A DNA stretch of 64,000 bases from an uncultured Phascolarctobacterium sp. (GTDB lineage Bacteria; Bacillota; Negativicutes; Acidaminococcales; Acidaminococcaceae). The first letter of the stretch is position 1; every line of letters starts with the position of its first letter. Location of the stretch: assembly GCF_937920985.1 (NCBI RefSeq), contig NZ_CALDXR010000020.1:1-64000 (forward strand), in the 5' to 3' direction. The translations under genes were made by a program, and so were the position numbers. A model generated the notes under the pieces. It ran no database searches. It was not told the origin of the DNA and saw only the letters and a program-made list of their open reading frames with translations. Shown piece by piece: positions 7,990 through 15,815 of the stretch.

Positions 7990-9063
7990 ATGAAAAATGA
8001 ACAAGTAACGATTGTTGCAACAGGCACGATTATCGGTCTGGTGGCAGCAATGCTGGTGTTTTTCGGCAATCCGGCCAACATGGGCCTGTGTATTGCCTGT
8101 TTTTTGCGTGATACTGCCGGCGGTTTGGGGTTACATGCCGCCAAGGCTGTGCAGTACATCCGTCCGGAAATCAGCGGTCTGGTGCTGGGCGCCTTGGCTG
8201 CAGCTTATATGCACGGAGAATTTTCGCCGAAGGGCGGCAGCTCTCCGCTGACGCGTTTTGTATTGGGCTTTTTTGCGATGATCGGCTGTCTGATGTTTTT
8301 GGGCTGTCCGTTCAGAATGCTGCTGCGTATTGCCGGCGGTGACTTGAACGCTGTTGTCGGTCTGGTTGGTTTTGCGGCAGGCATTTATGCCGGCATCTTC
8401 TTCCTGAATCGTGGCTACAGCCTGAAGCGTACCTATAAGATGACGGCGGCGGAAGGCAGCATTATGTCGGTGATTGCCGTTGTACTGTTGGTGCTGCTCG
8501 TTGCCGCACCGGCCTTCATCCACTTTACCAAGGCGGGTGGCGGCCCCGGTGCCAAACATGCGGCTGTTGCTGTGAGCCTGATTGCTGCAGTGGCAGTCGG
8601 TTATCTTACGCAGCGCACACGCTTCTGCATGATTGCCGGTATCCGCGATTTTATTCTCTTTAGAGAAACTAAAATGCTGTGGGGCTTTGTGGCTGTTGTT
8701 GCGGCAGCTGCTGCCTGCAATGTTGTGCTGACCTCCGTAACCGGCGGTGCCTTCTTCAAGGTTGGCTTTGCGGCGCAGCCTATTGCGCACACCGATGCAC
8801 TGTGGAACGTGTTGGGACTTTTTCTGGCGGGTTTTGCCTGCGTACTCTTGGGCGGTTGCCCGATGCGTCAGCTGGTGCTGTCCGGCGAAGGTAACTCCGA
8901 CAGCGCAGTAACTTTGCTGGGATTTATCGTGGGCGCGGCCTTTGCGCATAACTTCGGCCTGGCCTCCAGCGGCAACGGTCCTACTGCCAATGGTCAGATT
9001 GCTGTTGTTATCGGTATTATTGTTGTTACTGTGATTGCTTATCTGAATACATATAAAAAGTGA
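7990..9063 (+). CDS. yedE: YedE-family selenium/sulfur membrane transporter
   Basis: A 357-residue integral membrane protein of the YeeE/YedE family with about ten hydrophobic segments in two similar halves. Each half carries the family cysteines: MGLCIACFLRD and LGCPFRM in the first, TRFCMIAGIRD and LGGCPMRQ in the second. Relatives carry thiosulfate or, in selenium clusters, are proposed selenium importers. I place the start at 7990, where GGGGAGG precedes ATG; an earlier in-frame ATG at 7939 overlaps the promoter. It heads an operon with a TusA-like protein, a DUF3343 protein and selD. Confidence 0.88.
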   Translation: MKNEQVTIVATGTIIGLVAAMLVFFGNPANMGLCIACFLRDTAGGLGLHAAKAVQYIRPEISGLVLGALAAAYMHGEFSPKGGSSPLTRFVLGFFAMIGCLMFLGCPFRMLLRIAGGDLNAVVGLVGFAAGIYAGIFFLNRGYSLKRTYKMTAAEGSIMSVIAVVLLVLLVAAPAFIHFTKAGGGPGAKHAAVAVSLIAAVAVGYLTQRTRFCMIAGIRDFILFRETKMLWGFVAVVAAAAACNVVLTSVTGGAFFKVGFAAQPIAHTDALWNVLGLFLAGFACVLLGGCPMRQLVLSGEGNSDSAVTLLGFIVGAAFAHNFGLASSGNGPTANGQIAVVIGIIVVTVIAYLNTYKK

Positions 9064-9072
9064 GGAAACGCT

Positions 9073-9279
9073 ATGAAAACTATTGATGCAAGAGGACTTT
9101 CCTGTCCCGAACCTGTTATCCTGACGCGTCAGGCGATGATGAGCGGCGAGGCTGCTTATGAGGTAATCGTGGATAATAATACCTCCAAGGAAAATGTAAC
9201 ACGCTACGCACAGCATCAGGGCTATAAGGTTGCGGTAACGGAGCAGGACGGCGAATTTACTCTGTCCCTGAGCAAATGA
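9073..9279 (+). CDS. TusA-like sulfurtransferase, YedF N-terminal domain only
   Basis: A 68-residue TusA/SirA-fold protein with the motif DARGLSCPEPVI, whose Cys carries persulfide (or perselenide) in relatives. In selenium operons the usual gene here is yedF, about 200 residues with a DsrE-like second domain. Only the first domain is present, with a clean stop, so it is either a natural short form or a split of YedF. It lies nine bases after yedE and overlaps the DUF3343 gene by four bases (ATGA). A role in handing selenium from the transporter or desulfurase to SelD is inference. Confidence 0.82.
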   Translation: MKTIDARGLSCPEPVILTRQAMMSGEAAYEVIVDNNTSKENVTRYAQHQGYKVAVTEQDGEFTLSLSK

Positions 9280-9524
9280 TGCAGTATATTGCAACGTTCT
9301 TTTCGCACTTCGGTGCGGTGCGCTTTCAGCATCTGTGCACGGAGCGCGGCTGGCAGGCGCAGGTGCGTCCTGTGCCGCGCAGCCTGAGCAGCAGCTGCGG
9401 TACCTGCGTATTTTTTAAAACAGAGGCGCTGGAAGATGCAGCGTCTTTGCAGACACCGGAGCTGGAGCAGATAGTGCGTGAGCGGGAGAATGGCTACGAG
9501 GTTTTGTATACTGCTGCCGAATAA
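9276..9524 (+). CDS. DUF3343 protein of the selenium operon
   Basis: An 82-residue DUF3343 protein. It shows the family pattern of a short strand-helix start (YIATFFSHFGAVRFQHLC) and then VPRSLSSSCGTCVFF, which contains two cysteines. These small proteins recur beside selD and yedF and are predicted selenium or sulfur handling accessory factors; no reaction is known. The start overlaps the previous stop by four bases, which implies coupled translation. selD follows after 15 bases. Confidence 0.82.
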   Translation: MMQYIATFFSHFGAVRFQHLCTERGWQAQVRPVPRSLSSSCGTCVFFKTEALEDAASLQTPELEQIVRERENGYEVLYTAAE

Positions 9525-9539
9525 GCGGAGGTTTGAGCT

Positions 9540-10580
9540 ATGGAAAACGAAGTAAAGCTGACGAAGCTGGCGAGCTGTGCGGGCTGCGGGGCCAAGGTCG
9601 GTGCCGGTACGCTGTGCAATCTGTTGGCAGGCTTTCAGACGCATTATGATTCTAATCTTTTGGTAGGCTACGATAAAAGCGATGATGCCAGTGTTTATCG
9701 GGTGAGTGACGAGCTGGCGATTGTGCAGACAACAGATTTCTTTCCGCCGATTGTCGATGATCCCTTTATGTACGGACAGATTGCGGCAACAAACGCTCTG
9801 AGCGATGTTTACGCTATGGGCGGCGAACCGAAGCTGGCGCTGAATATCATGTGCATTCCCGAGAAAATGGACAAGGCAACCGTGCAGGAGATTTTGCGCG
9901 GCGGTTATGCCAAGGCCTATGAAGCAGGTGCAATTATCACCGGCGGCCACACCATTCACGGCGCGGAGCCGATTTACGGCTTGGCGGTGACAGGCTTTGT
10001 GCAGCCTGAGCGCGTGTGGAAAAACAGCGGCGCGCAGCCCGGTGACGTACTGCTGCTGACGAAGCCATTGGGCGTGGGCATTCTCACAACGGCAGCAAAG
10101 GCAGGCCTGGTAGAGCAGGCGCTGCTAGACAAGCTGTATGTGCAGATGAGTACGCTCAATAAATATGCGCATGATGTGCTTGTAAAATACAGCGTGCATG
10201 CCTGCACCGACGTAACAGGCTTTGCGCTTTTGGGACACAGTCTGGAGATGGCGCAGGGCAGCGGCGTTACCTTGCACCTTAAAGCGCAGGACGTGCCCTA
10301 CCACAAGGAAGCATACGAGATGGCGGATATGGGTTTTATACCTGCCGGCGGATACCGCAACCGTGATTTTGCCGAAGCAGGTGTGCGTGTTGCGGGAGAG
10401 GTCGCGCGTGCGCTGCAGGATATTTTTTACGACCCGCAGACGAGCGGAGGCCTGCTGTGTGCTGTTCCTGCGGCGGAGGCGGAAGCTTGTCTGGCAGAGC
10501 TGCGGACTGTTGCTCCGGGTACGCGGATTATCGGCTATGTGACCGAAAAACTTGACAGTGCGATTTATCTGGAAGCATAA
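9540..10580 (+). CDS. selD: Selenide, water dikinase (selenophosphate synthase)
   Basis: A 346-residue SelD. It makes selenophosphate, AMP and phosphate from selenide and ATP, the selenium donor for selenocysteine, selenouridine and selenium cofactors. The N-terminal LASCAGCGAKV places Cys16 and Lys19 at the positions of E. coli Cys17 and Lys20, so this is the Cys form, not the selenocysteine form. Other marks are YDKSDDASVY, TTDFFPPIVDDP, AATNALSDVYAMGG, GGHTIHGAEPIYGLAVTG and DPQTSGGLL. It is the last gene of the operon and a terminator follows. selA and selB are not in the window. Confidence 0.95.
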   Translation: MENEVKLTKLASCAGCGAKVGAGTLCNLLAGFQTHYDSNLLVGYDKSDDASVYRVSDELAIVQTTDFFPPIVDDPFMYGQIAATNALSDVYAMGGEPKLALNIMCIPEKMDKATVQEILRGGYAKAYEAGAIITGGHTIHGAEPIYGLAVTGFVQPERVWKNSGAQPGDVLLLTKPLGVGILTTAAKAGLVEQALLDKLYVQMSTLNKYAHDVLVKYSVHACTDVTGFALLGHSLEMAQGSGVTLHLKAQDVPYHKEAYEMADMGFIPAGGYRNRDFAEAGVRVAGEVARALQDIFYDPQTSGGLLCAVPAAEAEACLAELRTVAPGTRIIGYVTEKLDSAIYLEA

Positions 10581-10588
10581 ATATTTTC

Positions 10589-10619
10589 AAGATGCTGCTT
10601 AACCGGCGGCATCTTTTTT
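10589..10619 (+). terminator. Terminator after selD
   Basis: AGATGCTGC pairs with GCGGCATCT around a short loop (one mismatch), then six T. Confidence 0.75.
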
Positions 10620-10664
10620 CACATTTTATTTACGCAAAAATGCTGTATACATTTATGCAGATAT

Positions 10665-10693
10665 TTTACAAACAAGGCTGAGTAGTGTATACT
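10665..10693 (+). promoter_or_regulatory. Promoter of the pyruvate:ferredoxin oxidoreductase gene
   Basis: TTTACA (10665-10670), 17-bp spacer, TATACT (10688-10693). This leaves a leader of about 70 nt before the ATG at 10772. Confidence 0.75.
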
Positions 10694-10771
10694 AATTATA
10701 TGAACCGGAAAGTTTTTCCTGTAAAAATTAAGGTCAAGTAATTTTGTGATTTCAAGAAAGAAGGGAATCCA

Positions 10772-13700
10772 ATGGTAAAAATGAAAACAATGGACGGCAA
10801 CACAGCTGCTGCGTATATTTCCTACGCATTTACCGATGTTGCTGCAATTTATCCTATTACTCCGTCCTCACCGATGGCTGAGGTTGTCGATGAATGGGCT
10901 GCCCAAGGCAAAAAGAACATTTTCGGGCAAACCGTTAAGCTGATGGAAATGCAGTCCGAGGCAGGTGCCTCCGGCGCAGTTCACGGCTCTCTGCAGGCAG
11001 GTGCACTGACTACTACCTACACCGCATCTCAAGGCTTGCTTTTGATGATTCCTAATATGTATAAAATGGCCGGCGAGCTGCTGCCCGCAGTTTTCCACGT
11101 TTCCGCACGTGCACTGGCAACAAGCTCTCTGTCTATCTTCGGTGACCATCAGGACGTTATGGCTACCCGTCAGACCGGCTTTGCTCTGTTGGCTGAAGGT
11201 AGCGTACAGGAGGTTATGGATCTGGCAGGCGTAGCACATTTGAGTGCTATCAAAGGTCGCGTACCGTTCCTGAACTTCTTCGACGGCTTCCGTACCTCCC
11301 ACGAAATCCAGAAGATTGAGGTTATGGATTATGCTAATCTTGAAAAGTTGCTGGATAAGGATGCGGTAGACGCATTCCGTAAACGCGGTCTGAACCCGGA
11401 TAATCCTGTTATCCGCGGCACCGCACAAAACCCGGATATTTACTTCCAGACTCGTGAGGCTGTTAACACCTATTACAATGCTCTGCCGGAAATCGTAGAG
11501 AATTACATGGGCGAAATCAGCAAGCTGACCGGCCGTGAATATCATCTGTTCAACTACTACGGCGCTGAGGATGCAGAAAATATCATCATCATCATGGGCT
11601 CTGCTTCCGAAACTGTCCGCACTGTTGTTGAAAAGCTCAACGCAGAAGGCAAAAAGGTTGGCGTACTCGTAGTTCACCTGTATCGTCCGTTCAGCATCGA
11701 GCACTTCATGGGTGCAATTCCGCAAAGCGTAAAACGTATCGCTGTACTTGACCGCACCAAAGAACCGGGCGCTTTCGGCGAACCGCTGTATCTTGATGTA
11801 CGTGCTGCCTTCTATGCAAGCGACCGCAAGCCTATGATTATCGGCGGCCGTTACGGCTTGGGCTCCAAAGACCTGCTGCCCGGCGATATCGTAGCTGTAT
11901 TCGATAATCTGGCAAGTGCAGAACCTAAAAACAATTTCACCATCAGCATCACTGATGATGTAACCAATACCTCTCTGCCGTGCGTCGCAGGCATTGACGT
12001 AACTCCCGCAGGCACCAAGGGCTGCAAATTCTGGGGCCTGGGCAGTGATGGTACCGTAGGCGCCAACAAGAGCGCTATCAAAATCATCGGTGACCACACC
12101 GACATGTACGCTCAAGGCTACTTCTCCTATGACAGTAAAAAATCCGGCGGCGTAACTGTTTCCCATCTGCGCTTCGGTCATACCCCGATTATGGCACCGT
12201 ACCTGATTGATGCTGCCGATTTTGTTGCAGTACACAATCAGTCCTATGTTCATAAATATGATGTAACCGCAGGCCTGAAAAAAGGCGGCACCTTCCTGCT
12301 GAACTGCAACTGGAGCGCTGAGGACCTCGACGCACAGCTGCCCGGTCAGCTCAAACGCTACATCGCTAAGAACGATATTAAATTCTACATCATTGATGCT
12401 GTTAAGATTGCTCAGGAAATCGGTCTGGGCGGCCGCATCAACATGATTATGCAGTCTGCTTTCTTCAAGCTGGCTGATATTATTCCTCTGGCTGACGCTG
12501 TGAAATACCTGAAGGATGCTGTTGAGCATTCCTACGGCAAGAAGGGCCAGAATATTGTCGACATGAACAATGCTGCTATCGACAAGGGCATTGATGCTAT
12601 TGTTGCTGTTGATGTTCCCGCAAGCTGGGCTGAGGCCGGCGATACTGCTGCCGAAGCTGCAACCGGCAACGAATTTGTTGACAAGCTGCTCGTTCCGATG
12701 AACAAGCTGGAGGGCGACAAGCTGCCGGTAAGCGCTTTTGCTGATTATGCTGACGGCACCTTCCCGAGCGGTACTGCCGCTTATGAAAAACGCGGCATCG
12801 CTATCGACGTACCGGAATGGCAGATGGACACCTGTATCCAATGTAACCAGTGCGCTTTCGTTTGCCCGCATGCTGCTATCCGTCCGGTTCTCATGACTGA
12901 GGAAGAAGCTGCCAAGGCTCCGGCAACTCTGCCGAGCAAGCCTGCTATCGGCGCTAAAGGCCTGATGTTCAGCATGAGCATCTCTCCGCTGGATTGCACC
13001 GGCTGCGGCAACTGCGCTCAGGTATGCCCGGCTCCGAAAGCCAAAGCTCTCGTTATGAAGCCGCTCGATACTCAGCTTGATAAAGCTGCTGCATGGGAAT
13101 ACAGCCAGAAGGAGGTTGCTCCGAAGGCAAATCCGCTCAACAAGAAGACCATGAAGGGTATTCAGTTCGAGCAGCCGCTGCTTGAGTTCAGCGGTGCGTG
13201 CGCAGGCTGCGGCGAAACTCCGTATGCTAAGCTCGTAACCCAGCTGGTTGGCGACCGTATGATGATTGCCAATGCAACCGGCTGTACCTCTATCTGGGGT
13301 GCATCCGCTCCGTCCATGCCGTACACCAAAAACTGCAAAGGTCATGGTCCGAGCTGGGCAAACTCCCTGTTCGAGGATAACGCTGAATATGGCTTAGGTA
13401 TGTTCCTGGGCGTTAAACAATCCCGTGAGCGTGTAGAAGACATGGTAAAAGCTATGCTGGAAGGCGAGCTGCCTGAGGATCTCAAGGCTGCGCTGACCGA
13501 TTGGCTGGAGCATGTCAACGACAGCGAAGGCACCCGTGAGCGTGCCGAAGCGCTGACTGCTGTACTGGAAAAATACAAAGACAACTGCGATAAATGCGCT
13601 GCTCTGTATGACGAGAAGCAATTCTTCGTTAAACGCAGCCACTGGATCTTCGGCGGTGACGGCTGGGCTTATGATATCGGCTACGGCGGTCTGGACCATG

Positions 13701-14284
13701 TACTGGCATCCGGCGAGAATGTCAATGTCATGGTATTCGATACCGAGGTATATTCCAACACCGGCGGTCAATCCTCCAAATCTACTCCGACTGCGGCAAT
13801 CGCTAAATTTGCTGCCAGCGGCAAAAAGACCAAGAAGAAAGACCTTGGCATGATGGCTATGAGCTATGGCTATGTATATGTTGCACAGGTTGCTATGGGC
13901 GCCGACAAGAACCAGACTCTGAAGGCTATTGCCGAAGCAGAGGCTTATGATGGTCCGTCCCTGATTATTGCTTACGCACCTTGCATCAACCACGGCCTGA
14001 AGGTTGGCATGGGCTGCAGCCAGCTCGAAGAAAAACGTGCTGTTGACTGCGGTTACTGGGCAACCTACCGCTTCAATCCGGAACTGAAGGAGCAAGGCAA
14101 GAATCCGTTCATTCTGGACAGCAAAGAGCCTACCGCAAACTTCCGTGACTTCCTCATGGGCGAAGTTCGTTTCAGCTCCCTGCAGAAGATGTTCCCGGAT
14201 ACTGCGGAAGCATTGTTCGAGAAGACCGAGAAAGACGCTATGACTCGTCTGGACGGCTACAAAAAGCTGGCAGGCAAGGAATAA
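10772..14284 (+). CDS. nifJ: Pyruvate:ferredoxin (flavodoxin) oxidoreductase
   Basis: An 1170-residue single-chain enzyme that oxidises pyruvate with CoA to acetyl-CoA and CO2 and reduces ferredoxin, the core of anaerobic pyruvate catabolism. Domain order is normal: the pyrimidine-binding domain (YITPSSPMAE near residue 30), the gamma domain, a two-[4Fe-4S] ferredoxin domain (CIQCNQCAFVCP about 688-699 and CTGCGNCAQVCP about 744-755), and the C-terminal TPP domain (ACAGCGETPY, ANATGCTSIWG, GGDGWAYDIGYGGLDH). AAGAAGGG precedes the ATG. Codon use is strongly biased, as for a very highly expressed gene. It is monocistronic with three hairpins downstream. Confidence 0.96.
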   Translation: MVKMKTMDGNTAAAYISYAFTDVAAIYPITPSSPMAEVVDEWAAQGKKNIFGQTVKLMEMQSEAGASGAVHGSLQAGALTTTYTASQGLLLMIPNMYKMAGELLPAVFHVSARALATSSLSIFGDHQDVMATRQTGFALLAEGSVQEVMDLAGVAHLSAIKGRVPFLNFFDGFRTSHEIQKIEVMDYANLEKLLDKDAVDAFRKRGLNPDNPVIRGTAQNPDIYFQTREAVNTYYNALPEIVENYMGEISKLTGREYHLFNYYGAEDAENIIIIMGSASETVRTVVEKLNAEGKKVGVLVVHLYRPFSIEHFMGAIPQSVKRIAVLDRTKEPGAFGEPLYLDVRAAFYASDRKPMIIGGRYGLGSKDLLPGDIVAVFDNLASAEPKNNFTISITDDVTNTSLPCVAGIDVTPAGTKGCKFWGLGSDGTVGANKSAIKIIGDHTDMYAQGYFSYDSKKSGGVTVSHLRFGHTPIMAPYLIDAADFVAVHNQSYVHKYDVTAGLKKGGTFLLNCNWSAEDLDAQLPGQLKRYIAKNDIKFYIIDAVKIAQEIGLGGRINMIMQSAFFKLADIIPLADAVKYLKDAVEHSYGKKGQNIVDMNNAAIDKGIDAIVAVDVPASWAEAGDTAAEAATGNEFVDKLLVPMNKLEGDKLPVSAFADYADGTFPSGTAAYEKRGIAIDVPEWQMDTCIQCNQCAFVCPHAAIRPVLMTEEEAAKAPATLPSKPAIGAKGLMFSMSISPLDCTGCGNCAQVCPAPKAKALVMKPLDTQLDKAAAWEYSQKEVAPKANPLNKKTMKGIQFEQPLLEFSGACAGCGETPYAKLVTQLVGDRMMIANATGCTSIWGASAPSMPYTKNCKGHGPSWANSLFEDNAEYGLGMFLGVKQSRERVEDMVKAMLEGELPEDLKAALTDWLEHVNDSEGTRERAEALTAVLEKYKDNCDKCAALYDEKQFFVKRSHWIFGGDGWAYDIGYGGLDHVLASGENVNVMVFDTEVYSNTGGQSSKSTPTAAIAKFAASGKKTKKKDLGMMAMSYGYVYVAQVAMGADKNQTLKAIAEAEAYDGPSLIIAYAPCINHGLKVGMGCSQLEEKRAVDCGYWATYRFNPELKEQGKNPFILDSKEPTANFRDFLMGEVRFSSLQKMFPDTAEALFEKTEKDAMTRLDGYKKLAGKE

Positions 14285-14307
14285 AATTCTTGCTTAATAA
14301 AAAATAA

Positions 14308-14331
14308 GCCGTGCTGCGTAAGCGGCACGGT
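14308..14331 (+). repeat. Hairpin after nifJ, no U-tract
   Basis: CCGTGC pairs with GCACGG around a 9-nt loop just after the stop codon. It lacks a T run and is followed by A-rich sequence, so it may protect the 3' end of the nifJ message rather than end it. Confidence 0.5.
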
Positions 14332-14342
14332 AAAAAGAAAAA

Positions 14343-14457
14343 TAAAGAACTCTCTATGTGCTCTGTTCATGCAGTGCTTCGTAGGGAGTTCTTTTTATGC
14401 TTCAAAACAAACAAAATCCCGGCATGGCTTCTTCAAAAACCATAACCGGGATTTTTT
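14343..14457. terminator. Two bidirectional terminators between nifJ and trxA
   Basis: The first stem pairs AAAGAACTC (14344-14352) with GAGTTCTTT (14386-14394), then a T run. The second pairs AATCCCGG (14414-14421) with CCGGGATT (14446-14453), then TTTTTT. Both have A runs on the left, so they also serve trxA coming from the right. Confidence 0.78.
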
Positions 14458-14479
14458 CGTCAAGAAATTAAGCAGCGTC

Positions 14480-14785
14480 TTATTTTACCAGTGCTGCCAA
14501 CGCTTCCTTATCGTGCAGGCCGACTGCGGATTTTACCAGCTTGCCGCTTTTGAAAACCAACAGGCTGGGGATGCTCATGATAGCAAATTTTTCTGCCAGC
14601 TCCGGATTATCATCAACGTTGCATTTGGTAATCTTGATATCGCTGTGCTCCTGAGCAAAGGCTTCCAGAATCGGAGCTTGCATACGGCAGGGGCCGCACC
14701 AGGATGCCCAAAAATCAACGAGAACTGTTTGGGTAGAATTGGTAACCTCCTGCTCAAAGTTTGCTGTAGTAATTTCTAATGCCAT
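14480..14785 (-). CDS. trxA: Thioredoxin
   Basis: A 101-residue thioredoxin with the WCGPC active site (Cys30 and Cys33), DFWASW before it and the cis-proline in MSIPSLLVF. It is a cytoplasmic dithiol reductant for ribonucleotide reductase, peroxidases and others. I start it at the ATG at 14785 (MALEI), eight bases after AAGGAG; a GTG three codons earlier is possible but too close to that site. The thioredoxin reductase-like gene is about 40 bases upstream in the same direction, so the two form an operon. Confidence 0.94.
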   Translation of the reverse strand: MALEITTANFEQEVTNSTQTVLVDFWASWCGPCRMQAPILEAFAQEHSDIKITKCNVDDNPELAEKFAIMSIPSLLVFKSGKLVKSAVGLHDKEALAALVK

Positions 14786-14822
14786 AATTATCACTCCTTC
14801 AGTGTTTTTGTAAAAATTTTGG

Positions 14823-15716
14823 TTATTTATTGCTGTTTTCGTCTGTCTTATGTTGGCGCAAAAACTTTAACGCTGTCAGGCCTGCGCGTGCGCCCTCGTG
14901 TACTGCCTTAGCCACCTGCATCAAGCCTCCAGTGCAGTCGCCGGCAGCGAAAAGTCCGGGGATGTTAGTCGCTCCGTCGCCGTCGATACGGATGAAGCGT
15001 CCGTTCAGCTCTGCGCCGAGCTTGCGCGCCATATCGGTGCTGTCTGCTGTGCCTAAGGCAATGAACAAGCCGTCAACGGCCAACGTACTGCCGTCGGTAA
15101 AGCGGATGCTGCTGAGCTTGCCGTTGCCTTCAATTGCTTGCAGCACAGAGGTGTTTACCTCAAAGCCTGCAGCCTTGGCTGCGTCACCGCTTTGTCCGTT
15201 GGTCAGGATAGTGACGCTGCCTGCCAGCTGCTTAAGATAAGCCGCCTCGTGCAAAGCATAGGCACCGTTGCCCAAGACTGCAACATTTTTCTTACGGAAG
15301 AAGAAGCCGTCGCAGACGGCGCAGTAGCTTATGCCCTTGCCCTCCAGCTCGATAAGACCGGGAAGGTTGAGCGTAATATTCTTGCTGCCGGTAGCCAGAA
15401 TAAGTGCTTCTGTCTGCAGCTGCTCGTCTGTGTTTTTCAAACTGAGCGTGAAGCGGTCAGTGTATTCAACGCCGAGAACCTCATCCTGCAAAATTTCTAC
15501 GCCCAGCGAGCGTGCCTGCTCCAGTCCTGCTGCATAGAGCTTGGCTCCGGAAGCGGCAATGCCGTAATAGTTGTCGATTTTATGTGCCTTGGCCAGTGCG
15601 CCGGGGCCGTTTTCAATGATGCATACCTTTTGACCGGCGCGCGCCAGATAAAGAGCGGCACTTACTCCGGCGGGACCGCCGCCGATAATAATCGCTTGCT
15701 TAATGTTGTTAGTCAT
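14823..15716 (-). CDS. Thioredoxin-reductase-like flavoprotein, probably not NADPH-specific
   Basis: A 297-residue low-molecular-weight thioredoxin reductase homologue: FAD loop IIGGGPAGVSAALYLARAG (9-27), redox-active Cys132-Ala-Val-Cys135-Asp, and a C-terminal FAD motif NIPGLFAAGDC. In standard NADPH enzymes the second domain has GxGxxA and an HRRxxxR motif. Here it reads VLGNGAYALHEAAYL (about 147-161), the HRRxxxR stretch is replaced by TNGQSGDAAKAAG, and the protein is shorter than usual. That pattern is described for ferredoxin-dependent flavin thioredoxin reductases of anaerobes and for some NADH forms. It is co-transcribed with trxA. The electron donor is inference. Confidence 0.85.
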   Translation of the reverse strand: MTNNIKQAIIIGGGPAGVSAALYLARAGQKVCIIENGPGALAKAHKIDNYYGIAASGAKLYAAGLEQARSLGVEILQDEVLGVEYTDRFTLSLKNTDEQLQTEALILATGSKNITLNLPGLIELEGKGISYCAVCDGFFFRKKNVAVLGNGAYALHEAAYLKQLAGSVTILTNGQSGDAAKAAGFEVNTSVLQAIEGNGKLSSIRFTDGSTLAVDGLFIALGTADSTDMARKLGAELNGRFIRIDGDGATNIPGLFAAGDCTGGLMQVAKAVHEGARAGLTALKFLRQHKTDENSNK

Positions 15717-15815
15717 AGGCAGCCTCCTGTCAATGTAAACTGAGATAAAATGGAAAATTATTCTTTATTTTATTATAACTCAGTTTGCAAAATTTTTTTG
15801 CAAAATAATAGTGAA

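Noticed and set aside
9540..10580. SelD as a selenoprotein
   Set aside because: The catalytic position is an ordinary Cys codon (Cys16) and the frame has no internal TGA.
10868..13345. An 825-codon open frame on the minus strand opposite nifJ
   Set aside because: It mirrors the codon bias of nifJ (stop complements TTA, CTA and TCA are rare in this highly expressed gene), has no ribosome site and matches no protein family.
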